In this document: positions 44,466-57,270 of the stretch, piece after piece | Layout: each line of letters opens with the position of its first letter | Position numbering within the stretch: position 1 is the stretch's first letter | Origin: Falciphora oryzae | Taxonomy: Eukaryota > Ascomycota > Sordariomycetes > Magnaporthales > Magnaporthaceae | DNA length: 64,000 bases | Reading direction: 5' to 3' | NCBI GenBank assembly: GCA_000733355.1 | Contig: JNVV01000003.1 | Coordinates: forward strand, 1,623,780-1,687,779 | Made by a program: the position numbers and the translations under genes | The notes under the pieces: model-generated | Told to the model about the DNA's origin: nothing | Databases searched by the model: none | The model's input: only the letters and a program-made list of their open reading frames with translations

Positions 44466-46411
44466 ACTATTATCCTCAACGGTTGTCCTGGTGGATGCAC
44501 ACCATCTCAACTCTGGGCCTGGGTTTGGAGCAAATGGGAGGGGATTCTAACAGGAAGCCGGATATCACTTTTATTACAAGATCTTCGTAGGATTAGCTTT
44601 TAGGCGTTGCTCTTTGCTTGGCATACTTATCCGTTGGAATCGAGGACAATGGATCAAGGATTCTGCATCTATTCACATGCACGTTGTGTGGTTGACTCTT
44701 TGAAACTCTCTCCCTGCGAAGGTGCATCTATTGATAGCACAGCCGACTTTAGAATTTCGCATTGACGGTGTGTTTCCACTCGTCAAACAAGCACAAAATT
44801 ATCGATGGCATCATCTTTGCAGAGCAACAACAAAACCAAGGGGCTATCCTTGCGGGGAAGTCTCAACGACGATCAGGTCAGGGGTTGATCGTCACCCGAA
44901 GCGTGGTGATCCTTATCTCCCAACCGAGCACGAAGCGAGGCGGGGGACGGGCCAAGCAGCGCCAATGAGGTGGCACGGTGGGCGGAGGCTGGGTGGTCAC
45001 GGCACCGGCCCCCGGGCGATTCTCCCCGTTGGCCGGCGAGGTGCGGGACCGTGTGACGTTTTGGCTATTGCTTGGCGTCTCCTTACTTCAAGACGCTAGA
45101 AGACGAAGGGCGAGGAAGAAGGTAAAGAATAACAACATTGAAACGAGCGAACCAGGTTGCGTGGCCGGTCCCCGTTTTCCTGGTTTGCACCCGTCGTTGC
45201 AACCGTGTGATCTGTTTCTCTCTCTCATTCGCCCGCCCAGTTCCCGGTTTCGTTCGACGTTCTTTTGCACACCCCAATTCGGGAACTGGGGACCATTACT
45301 GTTTGTTGGAGAAGAGAAGTTCTGCATGGACATGGGCAAGGCAAAGCCCAAGGGCAAAACCGGATTGAGTCGGGGTCCCTGCAATCGATCGAGATTTCGG
45401 CTACTCAGAGACGCAGAGAGGCCAAGGCTTTTTTTTTTTTTTCAATGTGAGGCTTTCTGTGAGCGGTTCAGTTTGGCCCTCTCAATCCCTTGCTCAGCAG
45501 CAAGCACAAGCAGAAGCAGCCGCCCACCGAGTATCAGCTTCCTCCCTCAACCCACACGTTGAAAGGTAAATTTTGGGAGACGGCGCATAAGCCGGGGATG
45601 ACTCGCACAGAAACGCGGGTGGCTGCGGCGTTTGCTGCGACGGGTGTCTAGCATCCGCGGGCTATTTTGTCCAGAGATTGTGATTCGTGTTTTTATTATT
45701 GATCCTCAATCTGTTTCCTTTTTTTGCTCTCATGGCCGGCCAGGATTCCCATAGTCACTCAATTGGACCACTCAATTGGCATCGCAAGCAGCCGGGAGCA
45801 CCCATTGAGGCTCCCTGAGGGTTTGTTCTCTCCGGTGACGGCTGCTTCCTGCGACTTGCTCCCCTGGTTACACCAGACACGCACGAAACAAGACTCGGCA
45901 CACTAGCATGAGGGAGTAGCTGACTGGGGGCATGTGAATGGAAAACCGGTGATGTGCGGTAGGCTGGAGGCAATGCTCTCATCAACGCTGGCAGGCAGGC
46001 AAAAAAGGAAGGACATGGAATTACAGGGTTGCGAATCGAAAATGTTCGACACGGCACCCAACAAAGCGAACGGGCCTTGGTTTGGACCCCTGCGTCGATC
46101 GTTGGAATCACGGAAGAAAGCTGAGTAAGGCGCCATTGGCTGGAAGTTCAAGGCAAATGCACTCAACTGGGGCGTCCTGCGGGCGCCGCTCTCCATGCTG
46201 CATGCAGTATGCGTCTGGTGTGTGTGGCCCTGAACGGGGTGCCCGCACACTTCACTGGCTGGGCCGATTTGATAACGCCATTTCTGATCACGACCACACA
46301 TGCAACGGACGTCGCCGTACCCTCGTATCCGACTTTTTATCATCATCACCATGGTCTGCCGCCGCCGCCTCCTCACAAACTCGTATGCACGGCGCCATGC
46401 ATGCATGCCAT

Positions 46412-46432
46412 CACCACCACCACCACCACCAC
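46412..46432 (+). repeat. CAC trinucleotide microsatellite
   Basis: Seven CAC units, preceded by an alternating CATGCATGCATG palindrome at about 46396-46407. Confidence 0.85.
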
Positions 46433-48264
46433 ACAAAAGCGTGACCGATAGATTATACATACAGTGCATCGTCGAAAAAAGCTTGACTCTGCTTGGAGGG
46501 AGGTCCCATCCCCTCCCTTTTTCGGCGGCCGCGTAAACACCCACAGCCGGGTCGACCATCCCGTCAAATCGGGTGTGCCAATGATTGCGAGATCTCTACC
46601 TATCTAAGTTGGAAGGGATCCATGTCTCTTTGAGGTAAAAGAGAGTTCGTATCACACACACATCCCTCCCCCCGGTGTCCGCAACCCGAGTGGCGTGGCG
46701 GTGCGCGCGCGGGGGTCACATTTGTTTCTCGTTTTATTTGGTGAGCTTCTTTTTTATCCTCTTTTTGCCATTACAGCCGCTCTCGTGTCAGTGTCATACA
46801 TGCATGGACCAGCCCTCTAGCTGTCGGAGAAAGGGCCGAGATGGACGCCACTTGGCGCGCGAGAAGGGGTCCAGTAGTTGGAGAGGGGACGATGTCGGCG
46901 CCGTGATCCGACTTGCCCGTGTCTTCGGGGTTGCTCGGGTCCATGGCCTTTTCTTCTCGCTCTTTGTTCTTTCTCTCGTTGCTCGTCAGGAAAGAAACCT
47001 CCGGACACGGGGCGCTCAGATCTTAGCGGCGTATCCTGGCGTGGGTTCAAATCCGAGTTCCGACTCGTGCGGGTGGGGCTTGATGTCCTTTTGCAATTCA
47101 TCCCCCGCCTTGGTGCTTGCCGTGCATCCATCACCCTCGCCTTTTTTTTGTCGATATTTTCGCCTCTCTCATGTTGCTATCACCCCCGCCGTACGTACGT
47201 AGCTTTGCATATAATTTGACTCTCAGATAGTGTCGGTCTTACGCAGTACACTTGTATCATCGCCCTTGTCTCGGCTTGGTGTTCCGACAGCCCGAGCCCA
47301 GAGCCCGTCGTTGGGATGGCTGTCAATTCCTTCAGCGAGATTGATGGCGCATGTCTGTGTGGCCTGTGTGCGCCCGGCTGACTTGAGACAGGGTCCTTGG
47401 GGATTCATCTCATGTCGTCCCAAGTTTGCGTCTCTGTCTTCGACTGCAGGAGAGGTCGTTGGCATGATGGCGGCCGTTGCTTTCTGCCACAGGAACAGTC
47501 TCGACTCTTCACAAGGCGTCCTGCGCCAAACCTATCCACCGGACGGAAATCGGGTGGACCAAACATCCAAGGAACCCTTCCGTGCCTTTCTTCCCACATG
47601 CTCTCGTGCCGAGCAGCAATTCGTACCATCAGCAGCAGCTCCACCCACACCCGAATCAACCCCTATCCTGGTATTCCGTAGACAGGGGGAACCCTGGAAT
47701 GAGGACAGGCAGATGAAGCCCAATGCTTGCGCAAAAAAAAGAAAGAAAAACTTGCCCGCGCCGCTCGCCCGCGCTCTTGGTAAATGAATGTCGATGAAAA
47801 TAACATGAACCGTTATGGGAGGCTAAATTGGGCGAAATGGGGAGCTCCCAAGACAGGGAGACGACGCACGATGCGACGCGCAAGAGTCCGAGAGAGAATA
47901 GCCCGCTCTTTCAGAAACAGCCTTCATGTTCATCTGGTGTATCACATACTGTAGTATCTCAAAATATCTCAAAAACACCCACCAGCCGACACGCCCTGTG
48001 GTTGCCGTTGAGGTGGCACAGGCCGGTTCGGCTGGACAACAGACGGCGCGGCGCCTTTTCGATGTTTTTCCTTCTGTTGTTTTCTTCTCCTGCCCTTGGG
48101 CGCGGCGATCATCATTCCCCTGTCAGGCAGGATTGGCGGAATCCCACCGGGGAATGTGCGTTCGAGACTCGCACGCGGTAACCACGGAATCTAGCCTTGT
48201 GCAAACGACAAGACAACCAGGTGTGTGTACTTGGGCAGACGTGTTTGATGGTCGATGAGGCTCA

Positions 48265-48283
48265 CCCACATCACCGATGTGGG
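48265..48283. repeat. Short perfect hairpin
   Basis: CCCACATC (48265-48272) and GATGTGGG (48276-48283) are perfect complements separated by ACC. It lies in intergenic DNA 1.5 kb upstream of the WSC gene. No T run follows, so it is not an obvious terminator. Confidence 0.6.
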
Positions 48284-49153
48284 CATATCTGCACCGCACG
48301 TAATTATTGGACGGCGTTGCTTGAATAGGAAACCCATCATGGGGTGTGCTGGGCTGCTCAACCGCCTGCCACCCAAACATTACTGCGCCGCACGCAGCTT
48401 CAAATGTCGGATGTTGACAGCTGCATGCTTCGCGCGCCAGCGTCCGAAAGTGGTCTTCAGTTGTGGCTTTTCGCAGCAAATTTGTCCTTCACCCGAAACG
48501 CCCCAAGCCAGACGGCGGCGGGCCAGCACGGTTTTCCTCGACGCATCACCTGCGGCCGGCGGTGACGCCATCAACCGCTTGTGTTTGGGCCAGTTATGGA
48601 GAGTGGTCGCATCTTGCTGGGGCCAGGCACGTAAAGTGCTCGCCCGCCGCCAGCCCCATTGGGATCCCCACTGGGCCAGAGGAACCGTATCACTGCCAGG
48701 CCCCGTTGTTTAGCGCGGCCTGCCAACCAGATTGCAGTGACCGCATTGGCTGCTGCACCTGCCGCTCAAGTCACCACCCCGGCGCCAGACCCAACGTGGT
48801 CGGCCTCGGGCTCCACTCTTTGGCCTTTTAACCCAAGAACCACTCTCTCGGCCTGGTCGTCGTCCCCGATTCTTTCGCTTTTTCCCTTCCCTTCCACTCC
48901 ACTCACTTCCCGGGCCTGCACTGGGCGAGCGAACAGGCTTTTTGTTGTGGTTGAACCCAGCGCCAGTTGGCAAGGATTTTCTTTGTTGTCCTTTTTCCTT
49001 TCTCCTCTTTCCTTGCCCTCCCTCGCTCAGCTTCTGCTTTTGGGGGTTTCTTCACCCTCGCTGCGTCTCCGACGACCCTTGCTGCGTCCAGCGCTGCTAT
49101 TGGGCTCGCTCTTCTGGGTCCCCGTCCAGTAGGAATCGAGCACCTCGACTCTT

Positions 49154-49177
49154 CGACCGACCGACCGACCGACCGAC
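49154..49177 (+). repeat. (CGAC)6 microsatellite in WSC-gene leader
   Basis: Six tandem CGAC units, about 560 bp before the WSC start codon, in a C/T-rich stretch likely to be promoter or leader. Confidence 0.85.
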
Positions 49178-49738
49178 CTCACCCGATTCCGCTCCCTCGG
49201 GCGCCCGCGAAGCTAGCCCGACGCCCTCGCTGTCTCCTGCATTTCGAAGTGCAAAAGGGTCGACATACACGTACTCGGCCGAACGCCTGCACCGCTCGAA
49301 AAACCCGATCCCGACAACTAGTCCATTTCTTCCACACTCACTTCCAGAGTCGGCGACGAGCAAGCCTTCCGGACATAGGCCTTCACTCACTTCGGCTGGG
49401 AACTCACGCCTTGTCCCGGCTCTTCCGACAGCTCATCAACTCGCTGCCTCGGGTTGCGTCACCAGAGTACCTCTTCTGCGTGCCGTGATATGGCGGGTGG
49501 CCCATAGCCTGATCTATCACGAGATTGGCTTAGTTGGAGCTTCGTGGAAGCACTGGGCCACCACGCCTGACACTGCCACCCGTGTGGAACGCCCGCCCAT
49601 CAAACGTGTGTGCCACACTTGTGCCTACCGCCGCCTTTCCGGAAGCAACCCGTCAACGACCACACGACAGACCTGCACAGGCCGTCATACATTCTCTAAC
49701 ATATTCCTCCAGAATTGCGGCTCAACAACACTTTTGCC

Positions 49739-51187
49739 ATGATTCTACCGCGGGGACAGCCCATGAGCTGGGCTCTAGCCATGGCCGCTGTCCTCTTTTT
49801 CTGGACAAGCCTTGCCGCTGCCCAGCTCATCAACGTGGACTACTGCTCCAACGTCAACACCGCGACGACGCCTGGAAGTGAGTGCAATATGTGCCCAGCA
49901 ATTCTCGTTACCCGGACCCCACCGCTGACATGAGCTCCAACTCTTCAGACTACAGTGACTTCCAGTCTCAAGGACTGTGCGTGATATTCTGCAGAGATCG
50001 CAAGTTCGGGCTGGCGATCGTGAAGCAGAACAACTGCTGGTGCTCCAGCATACTTCCAGCCGAAGAGATCCAGGTCTCGACAAGCAGATGCAAGAACTCC
50101 TGCCCAGGGTTCCCTCCGGACGTTTGCGGAGGTGACAGGACATTTGGATACATGCGTATCAATGCGAACCCGATCACCGCCACTGCGGCCACCGGAGCTG
50201 AAGAAACCTCATCTTCGGTAAGTCTTGACTGATCCGATGATGTGTCTGATGTATTTCTATGTTCTTGCTGTGCCGAAAATGTGCTCCTGAGTCCTCGCCG
50301 TGATCCACTCTTCTTTGCCATTCCCGGTGACGATGGGTCAAGAAGGACAACCCCCGAGGATGCCCGATTTGACAGTCATTGCCGTGAACACAGGGAAGAA
50401 GACCATCTACGCCTAGCCGGGTCACGGTAACGGTCTCCCCGTCCTCTTCCTCCACGTCCGAAGACACAGTATGGACCCGCCCTCCGCGTCCCTAAGGGAC
50501 AGCGGCCGTTGGTGATTATGGCATGGCAGGCCTTACTGCCGAATGGTGCGACTCTGGTGTACGGATGCTGACTGGAGCAAAAATTAGACTTCGCCTGGGG
50601 GTACGACGAGGAAGCCGACGCAAGTCATCGAGACGGTGACTATTGACGGAATTATCAAAACGGTCACAGCGCCAGCCAGCCCCGACAACACAGATCCATC
50701 CGAAGCGAATCGCTCAAACGGCGGAAATGGCGGTGGGCTCGGGGGTGGAGCCATCGCGGGGATAGTGATAGGTGTCTTGGCGATTTTTGCCATCGGAGGC
50801 ATCGTCGGATTCCTAGTCATGCGCCGCAAGAAAGCCAAGGGGGAGGAAGCGTACGAGGGCTCCGAGAGTCCTAGGGGGAGCGGAGCGGCCATGGCACACG
50901 TGCCCAGGTCGCCCGATGGGGGCGACGGCTTTGGCGGGCGCCCCAGCGGCAGGCGTCCGACGAACGGGACGTACGGTAGCGACCATTCGAGCGGCCGGAG
51001 GAGCAGCATGCTGATGCCTGGAGATCCGAGGATGAATCCGTCGACTGGCATCTATGGCCGGACCGACCTCAACAAGAGTCACGACAGCTTCCTGTCGATG
51101 CAAGACAATCGCGACTACTCGAGGCCCGTTCATGAGCCGACCAAGGTCCTCAAGGTGACCAACGCCTCGCCAAACGACATCGACTGA
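49739..51187 (+). CDS. WSC-domain cell-wall integrity sensor
   Basis: Type I surface protein that reports cell-wall stress to Rho1/PKC signalling in characterised relatives. Exons 49739-49877, 49949-50217, 50394-50468 and 50588-51187 encode 360 aa. Intron 1 (71 nt) and intron 2 (176 nt) have strong donors GTGAGT and GTAAGT. Intron 3 (119 nt) has the weaker donor GTATGG, with branch GCTGAC and acceptor TTAG. Residues 1-29 are a signal peptide ending in AAAQ. The WSC domain (about 33-125) has the expected cysteines, seen in YCSNVN, GLCVIFCRD, NNCWCSS and CKNSCPG. A short Ser/Thr-rich stalk follows (RVTVTVSPSSSSTSEDT, then VIETVTIDG). The transmembrane helix lies at about 214-239 (IAGIVIGVLAIFAIGGIVGF), followed by MRRKK and a 120-residue cytoplasmic tail with a tyrosine- and serine-rich end. 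The stalk is shorter than in yeast Wsc proteins. Confidence 0.9.
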
Positions 51188-52830
51188 ACGCAGCTCGACG
51201 TCTTCCGGCCGCCAGGCGAACGGAGGAACAGCAGACCCATCGACATCCTGATCATCCGACTCAGAGGTCGCCAACCCAAATACGCCGACGGCAAATCTAG
51301 CCGTCCAACACCCGCCCATGATACACTGCTTGCGGCGCGACTCAGTACCGCTGTCTCCATGCGAGGCTGAACACAACCGCGACAGTGGGCGAGCCTAATC
51401 TCGACATATCCACCACTTGCCAGCATCAGTTACGACGCACACGAATTTCGCCCATTTTCGTCACCATGCCACACATAAATACACCATTTTTTTGGGGCCT
51501 CAAATTGCATCCCGAGATACCAGGACGGCGTTATATCCCAGTAATATCTCTGTGTGCTTGGTTTCTGTTCAATTACTATTACTTCTGTTTTGCCATTTCC
51601 AATCTTATTTTCCTCAGCAGCATTGAGCGGACACCTGACCGACCAGCCAATCGATTGCGTTTACCTCGGTCGTTTTCTCGAACTGGGGTTGGAACGCACC
51701 GAGCTGGCACCCGGTCCAGGGCCGCGGTCAAATCAGAGGGAGACACGACGGGATCACGGGGCGACGTGGGGAATGTCCTCTAGTCCGGTGTCTCTTCCCT
51801 CGGCGCTCTCCATTTCGGCAAATTCTCCATTTCTTGCTTCCCCATTTTCTCATCCCATCGCGTACAAGTTTTGGGTGCACACTCGCATCGGTCGTCAAGA
51901 GCCACCCCTACGAGAGAGGCCCCTGATCACGCTGGATCGAGACCCGGAAAAAACGGACAAATAATGCGGGGCTTATGATTGGGTCTGGCTTTTTGGAATC
52001 AAGCACGCCTCGGGAGACGACGGCTGGAGTTAAGTCAATGGATGCCAGCTGGCAAAGTGCTCCATCTCTCGAGCAGGCTAAGCTGGCGTCTCGGCTTCTC
52101 CGGAGGAGTTCCCTTGTGCTATCATCTATAAGATTACCAGCGCGACATCGGTCCAGGGACACTACTGATATTTGGCGTGTTGGATGGACTTCTTAATAGC
52201 GAATGAGATTTTGTACATAGTTCAGCAAGGCGAACGCGGGCGGGCGCGCCATGGATAGGGACCATGGTGTTGGAAAAGCGGCCAAAAAGAATCAAGGTGC
52301 TTATATTTTTCCGCATGTGAAAACTTCCCTCATTTCGTGTCCGCCTCATGTCACTGGCTCGACGAGGTACGACCGCCTCTGGCTGCCTAGCTGGACAGCT
52401 CATCGAGCGTGGACGGTTCTAGTCAAGGCAAGTCACGCTAGAAGCTGAGATGGATACGTAGTTTGTGGCCAGCAACAGACGTTGAAGCCGTGAGCTGAAG
52501 TTGGTCAGGCCGGGGATATGGCCCAGCGGCGCGTGATGCAACCTTTAATCTCTTTTCACGGGATGGTATGCTGGTAATCCCGCGCCATGTTTTCTTCGTG
52601 CTCCGGCATACTGCTACCCTTTTTCTAACCACTTAGAAACTCCTTGATCCATATCCAATAGCACATCTAACCAACACGTGCCGGTTGCGCCTGAGATATC
52701 ACAGGCGTGAGATTTGCTCATAGTCTTTTCTTCAAATTGACGGGATGTCCCTTTTCGTCGTGCTGTCCTACGCGACTAACAAACAGGTGGGGAGCAACAG
52801 GAAAGAAAGGAAAAGAAAAATTGATCCCAC

Positions 52831-52862
<32 letters not shown>

Positions 52863-55254
52863 CGGACTGACCGACATCATTCCGCAAACAGCGGTGATCT
52901 TAATGTTGGTTCCACAAAAGGAGCGTGGCTAGTCGGGGTGTTTGTTTTGAATAAAGATGGGTTGGGATTTGTTCCGACGGTTATTTTCACCATCCGGCAT
53001 TGCCTTTGCAAGCTGATATCTGATTGGGGTTCCTATGATAGGAAATCTTTTCGCTGTGCGGATTTCTTTAGTTCCTCAGCCCAGACCAGTTCGTCCTAAC
53101 CAAGCGCGGACTGCTTCTGATGCAAAGTAGCCCAGGGACAAAAAACAAGGATGACATGGATGAGACGAGTCTGGTTTGTCGGGATGCCGGCCATGGAGTC
53201 AGGTAAAGACGGGATTGATGGAGCTCGCCATCTGTAAATCTGTAAATAGCACAGACGTTCGCCGCCATCATCGATAGACTCTTTTCAAGCCGTGATTTCT
53301 CCACCAGCCTAGGCGCGGAGGAGCCATGGACGACTGGCTCACCCATGGAGGAATTGGAGGCGAGAGACAGTTGGAGCCGCGGGCAAGGCGAGCAGCTTGG
53401 ACAGGGGAGGGCATTGAAACTGCCCTCGGCAGGCCTACCACCCCCAGCCCTGGATCCGGCCAGCCCCTTTGCAATCTTAGCAGATCCCGCGACCCGTTTT
53501 AGCGGAGAGGTGTGAAGGTGTGCTGGCCCGCCGTTGGCTGGCTTCGAGGATGGGAAACACAAGCAGCTGGAGCACAAGCCCGCAATCACGAGCAAGGGAA
53601 GAGAGAAGCTGCACGCCCACCCCCTTTTGGTCCGCATGCAAGGGGCTCTCCCGCCTTGCGTCGACGGGACAAGCCCCTCCATGCAACCCCTTATCGATCT
53701 TCTGGGGGACTTGGGAGGAGAGGCAGCAGCAGCGCGATGCAGCATCTTGTCGAAAAAAACCCACCACCCCTTTCGACACGACGTGCGCGGGAGCGAGCGA
53801 GCAGCTGAAGCGTCCCCATAGGTTGGCTGCCAATCGCAGCTGAGCCTCGTTGTTCTTCATTATTTTTTTTTTCTTCGTGATCATCGTCGCCACAATTTTT
53901 CACTTCTTCCCTGGTCCATCCTTCAATCGACGTGCCGTCCTTCCATTCGCTAACGAGTCCTTCCTTCCTTTCTTTGTTCAGCAAACAAGCAACTCCGGCT
54001 CGCTGGCAGGCCGCGCAATCCATTCGTTTTTTTCTTCTCTTCTCTGGCAGCCAGGAATGAAAAAAAAAAAAACCGGGCCAGAAAAAAAATTATTACCGGG
54101 ACCGACACACACACACACTCACTCGCACAGCACCGTCGCCAGTCGACCCCAAACGACGACAGCAATCTCCCTCGCCGCTTGATCGTTTGCCGCCTCTTCC
54201 CTGTTATTTCGGTAGTAACATATTCCATACGCTCGGCAATACGAACCGCGCGCAAACGGGTCAGGACTTTTTTTTTCTTTTTTTTTTTTTCCCTCCTTTT
54301 CTGTAAGGAGGGGAAACGTCAAAAATAGATTGGACGGACGGGAAAGCGGGAAAACGGACATCCAGTCTTTTCGTTTTCTTGACCGGACGAGCGCAGCAAC
54401 ACGCACGACGCACGTCAACGCCTGCCTCTGCTGTGCACCCGCCATGCGTTTGGGCAGCGACAACGGCAGCAGGTAGCACCGTACTTTACACGCAGTGCGC
54501 GCACACGACACGCAAGCCGCCGACGGCGCGAATCACGAGCGGGTATAATCTCGACCGGCCTGGTGTCTCTCACTACGACTACGACTACCACCACCACCAA
54601 CGCTAGCACACACACCACTACCCTCCCCGCCCCCGCTCGCATCGCGGGAAACGACCCCATCATCTCTGTCGCTACGTCAACCTTGCCACGCGACGAACTA
54701 TCTGGGCCCTGCGGCACAGCCTCACTCGCAGGATCCTAAGCCCTCGATATCCATCACGCAATTTTCCTTCTGTTCCTGCTGTTGGTGCTGCGCGCGCGCG
54801 CGCCGCACACACACTCAGTCATCATCTCTGCGACCCCCGACCTTCCGATATACCCCGATCTCGCTCTATCCTTCGCACTGGTCTGCCTGCACTTGCCCGA
54901 GCCTGTGCTCCCGCCGGACCTCGACGTGCTCCTCTTCCCAGCCTTCTACAAACCAAGCCCGCCCGACCTCGGGTTTCCGCATCCCGTCTGCGACGACATC
55001 AGCGCGGCGCTTCGACGGGCCTCGGCCTAGACCGGCCTCCCGAGCGGCCCTCCTCCTTCTTGCTGCGCAGTGAGTTTGCCTCGGTCTGCGGTCAAGCAAG
55101 CAAGCCAGCCAGCCTTTTTCTTTTTCTTGTTGTTCCGCAGGCGGGGGTCGAGGAATATAGATTCCCACCTGCCACGATTGGCCACTGCGCCTGCGACGAC
55201 TGCTGGTGGTGACCAAGTCAGGTGTCGTTGGACACGCCCAAAAACACCGCAACC
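51188..55254. other. Gene-poor region and DUF300-gene leader
   Basis: No recognisable gene. It contains a 30-nt A run (52832-52861), a CCGTTGGCTGG motif (53531-53541), a short CA repeat near 54106 and C/T-rich leader-like sequence from about 54700. Frames of up to about 225 aa exist on both strands but lack any domain or composition difference from background. Confidence 0.45.
52832..52861 (+). repeat. Poly-A tract, 30 nt
   Basis: Uninterrupted run of 30 A in intergenic DNA, preceded by an A/G-rich segment. No retroposon features flank it. Confidence 0.95.
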
Positions 55255-57270
55255 ATGACCCTTACGTTTAACACAACATGCAACTCGACCCTGGACGAGA
55301 TGAGGAGTAGGTACACCCTTGTGGCTAGGGGTCTAGCTGTCTCGTCGTGTGCGCGCCGGAGCTGATTGTCCACTATAGTCCAACCTGGCGATGAGATCCC
55401 CATCGCAGGGCCGCTGACCTTCCACGACCTCGCCCTGATCATCGCGGCCGCCTCGACGCTGGTGGCCGTCACCATGAGCCTGTGGCTAGTATGGATGCAC
55501 GCGACGCACTACACCAAGCCGCGCGAGCAGCGCCATATCATTCGCATCCTGTTCATGGTGCCTATCTACGCCACCAGCTCATTGCTGTCGCTGCGCTACA
55601 CCTGGCACGCCATCTATTTCCAGGTTATGAGCGACTGTTATGAGGCCTTCGCCATCTCATCCTTCTTCGCTCTCATGTGCCACTACATCGCCCCGGACCT
55701 GCACGAGCAGAAGAACTACTTCCGCGCAATGACCCCGATCAAGCCCTGGGTCTGGCCACTCGACTGGTTCCGCGCCTGCTGCTGTGGTGCCCGCGGCCCC
55801 TGGCGTACTCCTTCCAACGGTTTGACTTGGTTCAACATCATCTGGGTCGGCGTCTACCACTACATCTTCGTCCGTGTCGCCGCTACTGTCACTGCCGTTG
55901 TTACTCAATATTTCCACCGCTACTGCGAGAGCAGCAATAGCCCCGTCTTCGCCCACATCTGGGTTATCGCTATTGTTTGCGTGGCTGTTGGTATTGCCAT
56001 GTACTGCTTGATCCAGTTTTACATCCAGCTAAAGGAGCCCCTGGCCGAGCACCATCCCTTTCTCAAGATCTGCGCCATCAAGCTTGTCGTTTTCTTGTCT
56101 TTCTGGCAGTCCGCTAGCATCTCGGTTGCCACTTCTCAGCTAGAAATCGTCAAGCCCAACGACGTCTTTGCTTACCCAGATCTCAAGGTCGGCATCCCCT
56201 CGCTCCTCCTCTGCTTTGAGATGGCTCTCTTCTCCATCCTGCACATATGGGCCTTCCCCTACCAGCCGTACCGCGTCGGTGCCAAGACCACCCTCTACCC
56301 CGTCGCCGACCCCGCGAGCGGTGCCCGCCCAAAGGAGAACAAGGCCTCGCCCCCCTCCGGTGGCTTTCTCGGTCTGCTCGCGATCTGGGACGCGCTCAAC
56401 CTATGGGATATTGTCAAGGCCTTCGGCAGGGGAATCCGATGGCTGTTCTGCGGTGTCAAGGGCCGCCGCCGCGACGGCCTCTACCACGGCTCTGGACTCA
56501 AAGGGAGCAACGCTAGCAGCGACGATCTCGACCTTGGCAACCTCGCTGGCCCTAAGAGGCCCGGTCTCAGGGGCGGCAACAGTACAGAGCACCTGCCCAT
56601 CGCGAACGAGTTTCGCAGGAGTAAATTCTTGATGCTAGGTGGTGGTTCAGGCGGAGGAAACGGCGGCCCGTCGGCAAGACCAGGCGGAGGGGGAGTCGGA
56701 GGAAGCTCTCCCGGCCACAACCTGACTTCGTCCCCTCTTGCGACCAGCGCTGCCGGCGATTATTCGCCTGCGACCACCAGGCTGCACGCCCCGCACTCGC
56801 CCCAACCCCCGAGCCCGGGATTCCAGCGCCCACCGAGCGCACACGAGGGCGCCGGCCTGATCGCGCACGCGGCCTCGCCGGGGCGCCACACCCACGAGGC
56901 TACGTCTCCCTACCGAGACAACTTCTCGGATGAGGCAGCCTACCACGACGCCGCCCCAGGCGTCGCCGCTCCGTACCACCCAGGCCACGCCCAGGTCGGC
57001 CTCGGCCTGTCCCCCGCGCCGGCGCGTCCGGCACGGTCGCCAGAGTCACCGCCGTACCAACAGCCGCAGCACCAGCGCGGCGCCGGCCCGTACCGACACC
57101 AGCAAAACTTCTCCCGCGGCGGGTCTCAGTCCGGGATTGGCCGGCCTCTGGTGCGGACAGAACAGCAGCAGCAGCAACAGCAGCAGCAACATCAGCAACA
57201 ATCACCGATAAGTCCGTACGGGCAGCCTAGATCAGGTGGGCCACCACAAGGCGACGGCGGTATGATTTAA
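55255..57270 (+). CDS. DUF300/TMEM184 (Ost-alpha/LAZ1-type) membrane protein
   Basis: Exons 55255-55306 and 55379-57270 encode 647 aa. The 72-nt intron (donor GTAGGT, acceptor TATAG) joins DEMR to the IQPGDEIPIAG segment in frame. The start context is strong (ACCATGACC). Residues about 35-310 hold seven hydrophobic helices. Family-typical sequence includes HYTKPREQRHIIRILFMVPIYA, the DCYEAFAISSFFALMCHYI stretch, and the KLVVFLSFWQS helix, which match the organic solute transporter alpha/TMEM184 family (DUF300). Relatives act in vacuolar or late-endosomal membrane trafficking and lipid or steroid transport; the substrate here is unknown. Residues from about 330 are cytoplasmic, Gly/Pro/Ser-rich and disordered, ending in a short glutamine-rich block (about 605-625). 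The N-terminus has three NxT/S sequons and no cleavable signal. Confidence 0.92.

Larger units (their letters stand above)
44146..49738. other. Gene-poor region, 5.6 kb, ending in the WSC-gene leader
   Basis: No frame here shows a known domain, and frames are equally long on both strands. It holds T22 (44444-44465), T14 (45429-45442), GCCAATGAGG (44961-44970), CCATTGGCTGG (46133-46143), a CAC microsatellite (46412-46432), a perfect hairpin (48265-48283) and (CGAC)6 (49154-49177). From about 48840 the sequence becomes strongly C/T-rich, as expected for the promoter and leader of the WSC gene. Confidence 0.45.

Noticed and set aside
46396..46432. CRISPR-like or structured repeat array
   Set aside because: It is a simple CATG palindrome next to a CAC microsatellite, with no spacers.
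45903..46559. 218-aa minus-strand frame
   Set aside because: Its Gly run is the antisense of the CAC microsatellite. No domain, and frames of similar length occur on both strands.
47040..47065. tRNA-like B box (GGTTCAAATCC)
   Set aside because: Flanking bases do not form a T stem and no acceptor or anticodon stem can be built, so it is a chance match.
47230..47787. 185-aa plus-strand frame in the 44-49 kb gene-poor region
   Set aside because: No domain, weak start context and no splice or promoter support.
53068..53745. 225-aa minus-strand frame
   Set aside because: No recognisable domain, no promoter context and background composition. Overlapping plus frames are comparable.
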